Source: CAYNFS01 sp964396685
GTDB lineage: Bacteria > Patescibacteriota > Doudnabacteria > UBA920 > 2-01-FULL-46-14
Length of the DNA: 61,772 nt
NCBI GenBank assembly: GCA_964396685.1
Contig: CAYNFS010000006.1
Location: 1-61,772, forward strand
Reading direction: 5' to 3'
Shown here one piece after another: positions 45,762 through 53,023 of this stretch (positions are counted from its first letter, which is position 1; each line of letters opens with the position of its first letter). Below the pieces are notes generated by a model that did not search any database, was not told the DNA's origin, and worked only from the letters and a program-made list of their open reading frames with translations. The position numbers and the translations under genes are program-made.

Positions 45762-46409
45762 ATGGCAACTTTAGTTCCCGCGATATTAACCCGCGATCCT
45801 GAAGAGGTCTATGAAAAAATAAAATTTCTGGAGTCTGTTCCCGGTATCACGGATATCCAGATTGACTTTGAGGACGGCAAATTCGTGGATAACAAAACGA
45901 TTCTGCCGCATGATTTGCAGACGCTTGAGACTAAGCTTCAAATCGAGGCTCATCTGATGGTCCAAAACCCCGAGCGCTTTTTCCATCAGCTCGAGCACCT
46001 GGGAGTCAAAACAGCCGTGTTTCATTTTGAAAGTTTTTCAAATTTTTCTGAAATAGAGACAGCCATCGGCAATGCTAAGTCTCTGGATCTCAAAGTGGGT
46101 TTGGCGATTAATCCTGCGACAGAGCTTGCGGTCGTTGAGAAATTCGCCGACCAGGTTGATTTGTGTCTTTTGATGAGCGTTCATCCGGGGCTTCAGGGGC
46201 AGAATTTTTTGCGGGCCAGCTTGGGGAGGCTTAAAACTTTACGAAACCGTCATAGAGGGTTAATAATAGAAATAGACGGCGGGATAAATTTGGATAATTT
46301 TGAGACAATTGTGGGATTTGGCGCGGATCGCATCGTGGTAGGCTCCGGCATCTGGCAGACTCCGGATCCTAAAAAAACAATACATCATTTTTTGCAGAAA
46401 CTAAAATGA
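45762..46409 (+). CDS. rpe: Ribulose-phosphate 3-epimerase-like protein
   Basis: The 215-residue TIM-barrel protein resembles Rpe: DIQIDFEDGKFVDNKT, EAHLMVQNPERF, LLMSVHPGLQGQNFL, IEIDGGINLDN and IVVGSGIWQ. The usual metal-binding HxD near the start reads QID (Gln33, Asp35), and the typical SILS at the N-terminus is AILT, so it is a divergent member with one ligand changed. Position between rpiB and tktN supports a pentose-phosphate role. Its stop overlaps the tktN start (ATGA). Confidence 0.8.
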   Translation: MATLVPAILTRDPEEVYEKIKFLESVPGITDIQIDFEDGKFVDNKTILPHDLQTLETKLQIEAHLMVQNPERFFHQLEHLGVKTAVFHFESFSNFSEIETAIGNAKSLDLKVGLAINPATELAVVEKFADQVDLCLLMSVHPGLQGQNFLRASLGRLKTLRNRHRGLIIEIDGGINLDNFETIVGFGADRIVVGSGIWQTPDPKKTIHHFLQKLK

Positions 46410-47275
46410 TCGGCGAAGATATTCACGAAACAAAAGTTAAAAAGCTCGAAAAAATTGCCAACCAAATCAGGCAGGATATTATTCAAGCACTGGTAACTGC
46501 CGGTTCGGGGCACAGCGCGGGGCCAATGGGCATGGTTGAGGTTTTTACCGCGTTATACTTTCACGTTTTGAATATAAGGCCCAAGCAGCCAAAATGGCCC
46601 GATAGAGACAGATTCGTTTTAAGCAACGGTCACATCAATCCGGTGTGGTATGCGACTCTTGCAAATCGCGGCTATTTTTCGCGCAAAGAATTTTTAACGA
46701 CTTTGCGCAAACTCAATACCAGGATGCTGGGGCATCCTCATAATTTAGCCACGCCAGGCGTGGAAAATTCCGGAGGCCCCTTGGGCCAAGGGCTGTCGCA
46801 GGCGATAGGTATGGCACTCGCGGCCAAGATGGATGACAAGAAATATCAAGTCTTTTGCGGGCTCTCGGACGGCGAGTTTCAGGAGGGGCAGATTTGGGAG
46901 GCTCTGATGTTTGCCGGCAAGCACAGATTAGACAATTTGACCGGCATTATGGATCGTAATAACATTCAAATTGACGGTTTCACAGAAGACGTGATGCCGC
47001 TTGAGCCTCTACGCGCAAAACTTGAATCATTTAACTGGCACGTGATTGAAATAGACGGCAACAGCATAAGGCAGGTGGTAGAGGCCTGCAACCAAGCCTA
47101 CGGCATTTTTGAGCGGCCGGTAATGATTTTGGCTCACACCGTGCCGGGAAAAGGGGTAGATTTCATGGAGCAGAATTTCAAATGGCACGGGATTCCGCCG
47201 AACCAGGAACAGGCAAAGGAAGCGCTTCACCAGCTTCGGACTTTGAGAGGAAGAATAACCAGTGAACATCAATAA
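46406..47275 (+). CDS. tktN: Transketolase, N-terminal (TPP-binding) subunit
   Basis: The 289-residue protein is the first half of transketolase. It shows GSGHSAGPMGMVEVFTALYF, the glycine-rich GGPLGQGLSQAIGMALA, and the TPP diphosphate motif GLSDGEFQEGQIWEALMFAGKHRLDN. The pyrimidine-binding half is encoded separately at 48308, as usual in archaea and CPR. The two should form a heteromeric enzyme moving two-carbon units in the pentose phosphate pathway. Two unrelated small genes separate the halves here. Confidence 0.96.
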   Translation: MIGEDIHETKVKKLEKIANQIRQDIIQALVTAGSGHSAGPMGMVEVFTALYFHVLNIRPKQPKWPDRDRFVLSNGHINPVWYATLANRGYFSRKEFLTTLRKLNTRMLGHPHNLATPGVENSGGPLGQGLSQAIGMALAAKMDDKKYQVFCGLSDGEFQEGQIWEALMFAGKHRLDNLTGIMDRNNIQIDGFTEDVMPLEPLRAKLESFNWHVIEIDGNSIRQVVEACNQAYGIFERPVMILAHTVPGKGVDFMEQNFKWHGIPPNQEQAKEALHQLRTLRGRITSEHQ

Positions 47276-47348
47276 TTAATGCCCATAAATGGGCGCGCTA
47301 CAAATGTGTAGCTTGCCGATTTATCGGCCAAGAGGGAGGTGATTAAAA

Positions 47349-47570
47349 ATGGACAACATGGACCCCAAAAAACTAACCCGGTGGAGCATCTGGTCGGGGT
47401 TTATTGGCGTAATTTTGTATATCATTGCCGCGGTCATGCTCTGGCAGGGAAGCGATCAGTTGCTTTTCGATAAGTTTGACCACAAAGACCTGTATTTTGC
47501 CGGTTCCGGGCTTTTGTATATTGCGATTTGGCTGAAATTGGGCGCGATTTACCACAAAGGCGGGCAGTAA
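47349..47570 (+). CDS. Small membrane protein, two helices
   Basis: The 73-residue protein has two hydrophobic helices (IWSGFIGVILYIIAAVMLW and LYFAGSGLLYIAIWLKLGAIY). A strong GGGAGGTGAT ribosome-binding site precedes the ATG. The gap before it has small hairpins (cccataaatggg, gccgatttatcggc; the latter recurs at 47627). It sits between the transketolase halves; function unknown. Confidence 0.7.
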   Translation: MDNMDPKKLTRWSIWSGFIGVILYIIAAVMLWQGSDQLLFDKFDHKDLYFAGSGLLYIAIWLKLGAIYHKGGQ

Positions 47571-47663
47571 AGCGACGCTAATTTACGAATTACATCCGAA
47601 TGATCCGAATTTGTAGTAGTAGTCAGCCGATTTATCGGCTAATTTGACGTACGAGTTTTTAAT

Positions 47664-48245
47664 ATGCATCAAAAAATTCGTTTTCCATACTGGTTTCTGA
47701 TCATTTTCCTCGCCGCGTTTGCCGTAGGTTACCTATCCTGGGCCAAGGCCACCTTCAACTGGACGTTTGATAATGAAATTATTCCACCTCCCCTCTTTTC
47801 CAAAGAGGGGAAGGGGGAGTTCGAGAACTGGCAAACTTACCGCAACGAGGAGTATGGGTTTGAGGTGAAGTATCCAAGAGATTGGTATGTTAGTGACCAA
47901 CTAAAAGGCTCAGTATCATTAAGCAATTTTGAGGAAACGCCGTTTGATATGAGCCTCGCGATTGGAACCGCTATTTTCCGTATAAACGTACGTCCAGATA
48001 ATACTCCGACCTTGGAAATTTGGTTTGATGAACACTTGAAAGATTTGGATATTAAATCTAAAGAATTCATTGGAATAGCGGAGGGTAATAAAGCACTTAA
48101 AGTCAAGACCTCAGAGATAGGAGAATGGGTACATATTTACACATTCAGCGGCGGAAATTTGATTGAATTATCTTACCCAACACATCAGACTAATCACAAT
48201 TTTGTTTATGACCAAATCCTCTCTACTTTCAGATTTATTGAATAA
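47664..48245 (+). CDS. Membrane-anchored PsbP-like protein with repeat-derived linker
   Basis: The 193-residue protein has a membrane helix (YWFLIIFLAAFAVGYLSW), a linker with PPPLFSKEGKGEF, then NWQTYRNEEYGFEVKYPRDW and the family end ILSTFRFIE. The linker peptide is the translation of the cctctcc-type palindromic repeat (47784-47819), inserted in frame. The helix and signature are nearly shared with the protein at 53407. The middle is variable. Probably displayed outside the cell; function unknown. Confidence 0.8.
   Translation: MHQKIRFPYWFLIIFLAAFAVGYLSWAKATFNWTFDNEIIPPPLFSKEGKGEFENWQTYRNEEYGFEVKYPRDWYVSDQLKGSVSLSNFEETPFDMSLAIGTAIFRINVRPDNTPTLEIWFDEHLKDLDIKSKEFIGIAEGNKALKVKTSEIGEWVHIYTFSGGNLIELSYPTHQTNHNFVYDQILSTFRFIE
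47784..47819 (+). repeat. Palindromic repeat inserted in frame in a PsbP-like gene
   Basis: cccctcttttccaaagagggg forms the hairpin (cccctcttt/aaagagggg). The homologous position of the gene at 53407 holds the same element (53526-53565), whereas the copies at 10370 and 11533 have a Pro/Ser/Thr linker instead. Confidence 0.85.
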
Positions 48246-48250
48246 TTAAA

Positions 48251-48300
48251 CACCTCACCCCAACCCTCTCCTTTACAAGGAGAGGCCAGGTGAGGTAAGG
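48251..48300. repeat. 'ccctctcc...ggagagg' repeat before tktC
   Basis: The arms cctcaccc, cctctcctt / aaggagagg, and aggtgagg are nested. Its AAGGA end is the ribosome-binding site of tktC (48308). Confidence 0.8.
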
Positions 48301-48307
48301 AAATAAT

Positions 48308-49297
48308 ATGTTTCACCCTCAAGCCAAACTTAGTAAAAAATTATTAAGTCCCGATATCGAGCAGGTTGCCACGCGCGACGGCTACGGCAAAGGTTTGGTG
48401 TGGCTGGGCGAGCATAACCCAAATGTCGTGGTTCTGACCGGGGATTTGTCGGAATCCACGCGCTCCAACTGGTTTGCTGAAAAATTTCCGGAAAGGTTTG
48501 TCGAGGTCGGCGTGGCTGAACAAAACATGATGGGAATTGCCGCAGGTTTGGCGCTCTCCGGCAAGATTCCCTTTGTCTCATCCTACGCGACGTTTAATCC
48601 CGGACGGAATTGGGATCAACTACGTGTCTCGGTTTGTTATTCTATGGCCAATGTCAAAGTGGCCGGAGCGCACGCGGGCATATCCGTGGGGCCGGATGGA
48701 GCAACGCACCAGGCGCTTGAGGATATCGCGATGGTTAGAGCTTTACCCAATCTCGCAGTGGTCGTTCCTTGCGACGCGATAGAGACAAGAAAAGCGACAA
48801 TAGCAATTGCCCAGGAAATAAAGGGTCCGGCTTATGTCAGATTTGGTCGGGAGAAATCGGCGCAGTTCACGACGCAAGAAACGCCTTTCAAAATCGGGCG
48901 CGCGGAAATATTTCGTGATGGTAAAGACGCGGTGATTATTGGTGCAGGCATGCTTGTGTATCATTCGCTTCTTGCCGCTGAAGAATTATCAAAAGAAAGC
49001 GTTGATGTGATGGTGATCAATAACCATACGATTAAGCCGATTGACCGCAAGACCATTACAGCAGCGGCCAAGAAGTGCGGGGCAGTCGTAACAGTCGAGG
49101 AGCATCAGATAAATGGCGGAGCGGGAAGCGCTGTGATGGAAGTTCTTGCCGAAGAGTATCCAGTACCAGTGGAGCGTGTGGGCATGCCTGACACCTTTGG
49201 CGAGTCCGGCCAGCCGTGGGAATTGGTTGAGAAATACGGCATGGGGAAGGAGAGCATAAAAAAGGCGGTGTTGAAAGTCCTGAAAAGAAAAAGGTAG
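48308..49297 (+). CDS. tktC: Transketolase, C-terminal (pyrimidine-binding) subunit
   Basis: The 329-residue protein is the second half of transketolase: TRDGYGKGLVWLGEHNPNVVVLTGDLSEST, the conserved Glu in RFVEVGVAEQNMMGIAAGLA, SYATFNPGRNWDQLR and HAGISVGPDGATHQALEDIA. The C-terminal domain (VITEEH-like VVTVEEHQINGGAGSAV) is complete. It partners with tktN at 46406. The start is preceded by a repeat-derived AAGGA. A perfect 32-bp palindrome follows the stop. Confidence 0.96.
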   Translation: MFHPQAKLSKKLLSPDIEQVATRDGYGKGLVWLGEHNPNVVVLTGDLSESTRSNWFAEKFPERFVEVGVAEQNMMGIAAGLALSGKIPFVSSYATFNPGRNWDQLRVSVCYSMANVKVAGAHAGISVGPDGATHQALEDIAMVRALPNLAVVVPCDAIETRKATIAIAQEIKGPAYVRFGREKSAQFTTQETPFKIGRAEIFRDGKDAVIIGAGMLVYHSLLAAEELSKESVDVMVINNHTIKPIDRKTITAAAKKCGAVVTVEEHQINGGAGSAVMEVLAEEYPVPVERVGMPDTFGESGQPWELVEKYGMGKESIKKAVLKVLKRKR

Positions 49298-49300
49298 CGA

Positions 49301-49332
49301 GACAACAAACCCACGATCGTGGGTTTGTTGTC
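49301..49332. repeat. 32-bp palindromic repeat, copy 4 (perfect palindrome)
   Basis: The whole 32 bp is a perfect palindrome with the same core CCCACGATCGTGGG and the same gacaa/ttgtc ends as copies 1-3; only the arms between differ. It lies between tktC and the small membrane protein gene. Confidence 0.9.
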
Positions 49333-49343
49333 TAGATCTAAAC

Positions 49344-49667
49344 ATGAAAATCTTCAGTCTTGCAACAAAAAAGCATGTGGTGGGGTGGAGCGTGGCTTTG
49401 GGAGCCTTAACCAATTTGTTTGTTTATTTGGTAACTTATAAGTCGGTTTGCGCTGGTTGGTGCCCAAAAGGCGCTTTTTGTACGCCTACCATGCCCCATC
49501 CCTGCGCCGGTTTGCCGCTAGATGTTAACTTGATGACCTTTAATATATCAGATGCTGAAGTGTGGATTAATTTGTTTTTTTGGATTTTGGTCAGTTGGAT
49601 TATTTTGAGTTTGGTGAGGTGGGGGAGAAATAGAAGTTCAAAATTGAAAAATCAAAATGTAAAATAA
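49344..49667 (+). CDS. Cys-containing two-helix membrane protein
   Basis: The 107-residue protein has helices at about residues 12-30 (VVGWSVALGALTNLFVYLV) and 72-92 (LFFWILVSWIILSLVRW). The outer loop between them contains four Cys residues (CAGWCPKGAFCTPTMPHPC), likely disulfide-bonded or metal-binding. The last residues (KLKNQNVK) come from an A+T-rich repeat. No family recognised. Confidence 0.7.
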   Translation: MKIFSLATKKHVVGWSVALGALTNLFVYLVTYKSVCAGWCPKGAFCTPTMPHPCAGLPLDVNLMTFNISDAEVWINLFFWILVSWIILSLVRWGRNRSSKLKNQNVK

Positions 49668-49668
49668 C

Positions 49669-49762
49669 TTCACCCCAACCCTCTCCTTGTCAGGAGAGGG
49701 AGGATCATAGAGATTAGTGCCTTCTCCTGGCGAGGAGAAGGTGGCCGAAGGACGGATGAGGT
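49669..49762. repeat. Double 'ccctctcc...ggagagg' repeat upstream of DUF559 copy 2
   Basis: Two palindromes in a row (accctctccttgtcaggagaggg; ccttctcctggcgaggagaagg). The element ends gatgaggtaaa directly before the ATG and provides GAGG as ribosome-binding site. Confidence 0.8.
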
Positions 49763-49765
49763 AAA

Positions 49766-50119
49766 ATGCAAATAGTCCCTAAGAACCTTATCAAAATTTC
49801 TTGGAATCTTAGGCAAAACCAAACTCCTTGGGAATACAAATTGTGGCAACATTTGCGAGACAGACGTCTTTTGGGACTAAGATTCAAAAGGCAGGCCAGA
49901 TTGGGAGATTACATTGTTGATTTTTATTGTCCGGAAAAGAAACTCGTGATCGAACTAGATGGTGGACAACACAGCGAAAGCGAGATAGAGAAAAAGGATA
50001 TGGAGAAAGAAAATTATTTGGTAAATGTTGAAGGTTGCAGAGTTTTGCGGTTTTGGAATAATGAAATAGACACTAATTTGGAGGGAGTTTTGGAGAAGTT
50101 AAGGGAGGTGATCTCGTGA
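49766..50119 (+). CDS. DUF559 endonuclease-like protein (Vsr-like fold), copy 2
   Basis: The 117-residue protein is close to the one at 44098: MQIVPKNLIKISWNLRQNQT, TPWEYKLWQHLRDRRLLGLRFKRQ, DYIVDFYCPEKKLVIELDGGQH, VLRFWNNEIDTNLEGVLEKL. It contains the likely PD-(D/E)XK nuclease residues (Asp in VDFYC, Glu/Asp in IELDG). It is bracketed by cctctcc/ggagagg palindromes on both sides (49669-49762 and 50122-50159), and the left one supplies its ribosome-binding site. This gene-plus-repeats unit looks like a small mobile element. Confidence 0.85.
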   Translation: MQIVPKNLIKISWNLRQNQTPWEYKLWQHLRDRRLLGLRFKRQARLGDYIVDFYCPEKKLVIELDGGQHSESEIEKKDMEKENYLVNVEGCRVLRFWNNEIDTNLEGVLEKLREVIS

Positions 50120-50121
50120 AA

Positions 50122-50166
50122 ACCTCACCCTTAATCCCTCTCCTCGCCAGGAGAGGGACTTTTTAG
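50122..50166 (+). repeat. 'ccctctcc...ggagagg' repeat downstream of DUF559 copy 2, terminator-like
   Basis: ccctctcctcgccaggagaggg forms a strong hairpin followed by actttttag, so this copy can also act as a rho-independent terminator. Confidence 0.75.
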
Positions 50167-50218
50167 CGGCGCTGCCACTTTTGTGTTATAATTGACCTAT
50201 GTATGTTATTAAAATTTG

Positions 50219-50300
50219 AGGTCATCCTGAGGAGTCCGTTCTCGCGGCGGACGACGAAGGATCTAGATTCTTCTCCGCCTTCGGCGGATTCAGAATGACA
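50219..50300. repeat. 'gtcatcctgag...gaaggatct' composite palindromic repeat
   Basis: ggtcatcctgagg...gaaggatct is followed by agattcttc...cagaatgaca. The last ATG of the element is the first in-frame ATG of the PfkB gene. Confidence 0.7.
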
Positions 50301-50321
50301 AGGACAGGAAAAGAAACAAAA

Positions 50322-51332
50322 TTGGCTAAAAAATACGACATCATTTCCATAGGCGATACGACGGTTGACGCTTTTATCAAGCTAAGCGAAGCATCCATAC
50401 ATTGCAAGCTGGGGCATAAATACTGCGAGCTGTGCCTCTCTTTTGCCGACAAAGTGCCTTACGAATCCTTGACTGTGGTGCCCGCTGTGGGCAATGCTTC
50501 AAATTTGGCGGTGGGCGCGGCCCGGCTGGGGCTTAAAAGTGCTGCCTTTACCGCAATTGGCGGAGATTATTTCGGGAGACAAATTCTGGAAGTCTATCAA
50601 AAAGAGCGGGTGAGCAGAGAATTTGTAAAAGTTAATCGTGGTTTGCCGACCAATTACCACTTTGTTCTAAATTATCAGGCCGAGCGGACAATCCTCGTAA
50701 AGCATAATAATTTTTCTTATCTGGAGCCGTCAAGAATCGGCAAACCGCCGTGGATATATTTTTCATCCATGGGCGAGCATACGCTGGCCTTTCATTTGAA
50801 GCTTGGCAGGTATTTGAATAAATATCCGCAAATCAAAGTCGGCTTCAACCCGGGCACTTTTCAGCTGAAATTAGGCAAAGAAAAATTGCGGGGAATTTAC
50901 CGCCGTTCTTATGTACTATTCGTGAACCGCGAAGAAGCGGCAAAAATTTTGAAGTTAAACCCTTCGACAGGCTCAGGGAGTAATATTAAAACTTTGTTTA
51001 GAGGGTTACACAAGCTTGGGCCCAAGATTGTGGCAATAACTGATGGGCCGGATGGCGCTTATGCATCAGATGGACAAAGTCAATATTTTATACCCAAGTA
51101 TCCTGACCCCAAACCGCCGTTTGAGCGAACGGGTGCTGGGGATGCTTTTTCTACGGGATTTATGGCCGCGCTGATTTATGGCAAATCTGTGCCTGAAGCT
51201 TTGAGATGGGGGCCGGTTAATTCCATGTCGGTCGTGCAGGAAATAGGCGCGCAACGCGGGCTTTTGACAAAACCTGAATTGCTAAAATTATTAAGAAAAG
51301 CGCCGAGGAATTACAGACCAAGAAAAATATGA
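50322..51332 (+). CDS. PfkB-family carbohydrate kinase
   Basis: The protein of about 336 residues is a ribokinase-fold sugar kinase. TTG at 50322 (MAKKYDIISIGDTTVDAFI) is preferred because the ATG at 50295 belongs to a dispersed repeat; the longer form would add nine residues. The C-terminal signature RTGAGDAFSTGFMAALIYG contains the catalytic Asp. Residues NPSTGSGSN (codons 50957-50983) translate an inserted cccttcgacaggctcaggga element. The substrate is uncertain (fructose-6-phosphate, ribose or a nucleoside). Its neighbourhood with gap and transketolase suggests sugar phosphate metabolism. Confidence 0.87.
   Translation: MAKKYDIISIGDTTVDAFIKLSEASIHCKLGHKYCELCLSFADKVPYESLTVVPAVGNASNLAVGAARLGLKSAAFTAIGGDYFGRQILEVYQKERVSREFVKVNRGLPTNYHFVLNYQAERTILVKHNNFSYLEPSRIGKPPWIYFSSMGEHTLAFHLKLGRYLNKYPQIKVGFNPGTFQLKLGKEKLRGIYRRSYVLFVNREEAAKILKLNPSTGSGSNIKTLFRGLHKLGPKIVAITDGPDGAYASDGQSQYFIPKYPDPKPPFERTGAGDAFSTGFMAALIYGKSVPEALRWGPVNSMSVVQEIGAQRGLLTKPELLKLLRKAPRNYRPRKI
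50959..50978 (+). repeat. 'cccttcgacaggctcaggg' repeat inside the PfkB gene
   Basis: The 19-20 bp element, also found at 54836-54857, sits in frame and adds PSTGSGS to the kinase. Confidence 0.8.
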
Positions 51333-51339
51333 TTTTAAA

Positions 51340-51455
51340 TTCTAAGCACGAAATCCGAAATCCCAAACAAATTCTAAATTCGAACTTCCAAACCGTTTGG
51401 AAATTTAAAAATTTGTGATTTAGAGCTTGTTTAGGATTTAGATATTAGGATTTAG
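51340..51455. repeat. A+T-rich dispersed repeats before gap
   Basis: Words such as attctaaattcgaac, a ccaaaccgtttgg hairpin and repeated tttaggattta fill the gap. GAAAGGAG at about 51463-51470 is the gap ribosome-binding site. Confidence 0.65.
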
Positions 51456-51475
51456 GATTTTGCGAAAGGAGATTT

Positions 51476-52567
51476 ATGCCTAAAATTCGCGTAGCAATCA
51501 ACGGTTTCGGACGGGTCGGGCGATGCGCGTTCAAAATCGCCTGCGAAAAGAAAAATATTGACATTGTCGCCATCAATGATTTGACAGACTCGCGCACGCT
51601 TGCGCATTTGCTCAAGTATGACACGGCATACGGGGTTTACAATAAGTCGGTGTCATGGGAGAACGGCTACTTGATAGTGGATAAAAGGAAAATTCCAGTG
51701 CTGGCAGAGAAAGAGCCCGGCCGCCTTCCTTGGCGGCGCTTCAAAGTTGACGCGGTACTTGAGTGCACCGGTCGTTTTACAAAAGACGGCGCGGCCAAAG
51801 CTCACATCAGGGCCGGGGCCAGGCGAGTGATTGTCTCGGCTCCGACAGAAGGCGGAGGAGTCAAAACTTTTCTTTTGGGAGTGAATGATAAAGATTTTGA
51901 CGGCCATGAGGTGATTTCCAACGCCTCCTGCACGACCAACTGTTTGGGGCCGGTGGCGCAAGTGATTTTGGAAAACTTCGGCATCAAAAAGGCCCTGATG
52001 ACCACCATCCACAGCTACACGCAGGATCAGAATTTGCAGGACGGCCCGCACAGGGATTTGCGCCGGGCCCGGGCTGCGGCAGAAAATATTGTGCCCACGA
52101 CCACCGGCGCAGCGATTTCAGTCAGTGAAGTAATACCAGAGCTCAAAGGCAAATTCGACGGGATTGCGATCAGAGTTCCGACAATCACAGGCTCTCTCAC
52201 CGATTTTACTTTTTTGGTAAATAAAAGGGTGACGGTTGACGATGTGAACAACGCTTTCAAAAGTGCCGCTGTAAGTTCGAGATTAAAAGGCATTCTTGGG
52301 GTTACGGAAGATCCAATAGTTTCCTCGGATATCATCGGAAGCGATTTCTCGGCGATTGTTGATTTGCCGATGACCCGTGTGGTCGATGGCGATTTTGTCA
52401 AGATTTTGGCGTGGTACGACAACGAGTGGGGGTATGCGCATAGATTGGTGGAGCAGATTGAAGTTGTAACAAAGCAACATAAAAACGTAAGAACGAAAGA
52501 ACAAAAAAGACTGTCATTCCCGCAGAAGCGGGAATCCAGACCTAGACTCCCGCCTCCGCGGGAGTGA
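51476..52567 (+). CDS. gapA: Glyceraldehyde-3-phosphate dehydrogenase (type I)
   Basis: The 363-residue enzyme oxidises glyceraldehyde-3-phosphate with NAD(P). The Rossmann motif INGFGRVGR, the catalytic SNASCTTNCLGP, HSYTQDQ, and the C-terminal DNEWGYAHRLVEQIEVV are standard. The normal protein would end near residue 340. The last 20 or so residues (RLSFPQKRESRPRLPPPRE) are translated from a tcattcccgc-type palindromic repeat that overran the stop. A clear GAAAGGAGA precedes the ATG. Confidence 0.97.
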   Translation: MPKIRVAINGFGRVGRCAFKIACEKKNIDIVAINDLTDSRTLAHLLKYDTAYGVYNKSVSWENGYLIVDKRKIPVLAEKEPGRLPWRRFKVDAVLECTGRFTKDGAAKAHIRAGARRVIVSAPTEGGGVKTFLLGVNDKDFDGHEVISNASCTTNCLGPVAQVILENFGIKKALMTTIHSYTQDQNLQDGPHRDLRRARAAAENIVPTTTGAAISVSEVIPELKGKFDGIAIRVPTITGSLTDFTFLVNKRVTVDDVNNAFKSAAVSSRLKGILGVTEDPIVSSDIIGSDFSAIVDLPMTRVVDGDFVKILAWYDNEWGYAHRLVEQIEVVTKQHKNVRTKEQKRLSFPQKRESRPRLPPPRE

Positions 52568-52568
52568 T
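52511..52568. repeat. 'gtcattcccgc...gcgggaatcc' repeat at the gap 3' end
   Basis: Two hairpins in a row (tcattcccgcagaagcggga; actcccgcctccgcgggagt). The stop codon of gapA lies inside the second. Confidence 0.8.
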
Positions 52569-52579
52569 AACCTGACTTT

Positions 52580-52651
52580 ATGAATCACCCAATCCGTTTC
52601 CCATATTGTGGCTTCTAATCATAGTCCTCGCCGCGTTCGCGGTGGGGTATT
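52580..52651 (+). pseudogene. Remnant 5' end of a PsbP-like anchored protein gene
   Basis: With one base restored after ccatattg, the sequence reads MNHPIRFPYW, then LLIIVLAAFAVGY, then a stop. This matches the start of the proteins at 47664 and 53407 (RFPYWF-LI-LAAFAVGY). Only the membrane-anchor part remains, so this is a decayed or truncated paralog. Confidence 0.7.
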
Positions 52652-52672
52652 GAGTAAGCGCAGATACGCGGA

Positions 52673-52702
52673 TTGTACTGATTACCTATATTTTGATAAA
52701 AT
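52673..52702 (+). promoter_or_regulatory. Promoter of the second MNT/HEPN pair
   Basis: TTGTAC at 52673-52678 and TAAAAT at 52697-52702 are 18 bp apart. The ATG at 52709 follows after six bases, again predicting a leaderless mRNA. Confidence 0.65.
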
Positions 52703-52708
52703 TCATAT

Positions 52709-53023
52709 ATGAGCAACCAGGAGAAAATCGATAAAGTTGTAAAAAAAATTATCAAAAACTTCTCCCCGGAGAAAATTATTTTGTTCGGCTCTTATGCGTG
52801 GGGCAAACCCGCAAAGGATAGCGACGTGGATTTATTTGTAATCCAGCGCTCAAGTGAAAGAAGATTGGATAGGAATGTCAAAATTAGGCGAGCTATTTTC
52901 CCAGCCGGTATCGCTGTCGATGTCATTTCTTACACTCCCGATGAGGTGCAAACGCGACTGCAAAAGGGAGACTTCTTTATTAAAAGAATTTTGACCAAAG
53001 GAAAACTTTTGTATGGGAAATAA
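52709..53023 (+). CDS. MNT-domain minimal nucleotidyltransferase
   Basis: The 104-residue protein has the GSX10DXD motif (GSYAWGKPAKDSDVDLFV, about residues 28-45) and a later acidic residue in IAVDVISYTP. It is the minimal nucleotidyltransferase of an MNT/HEPN pair, by analogy the antitoxin that modifies its partner. It overlaps the HEPN gene by 11 bases, as the mntA/hepT pair at 30554 does. Confidence 0.85.
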   Translation: MSNQEKIDKVVKKIIKNFSPEKIILFGSYAWGKPAKDSDVDLFVIQRSSERRLDRNVKIRRAIFPAGIAVDVISYTPDEVQTRLQKGDFFIKRILTKGKLLYGK

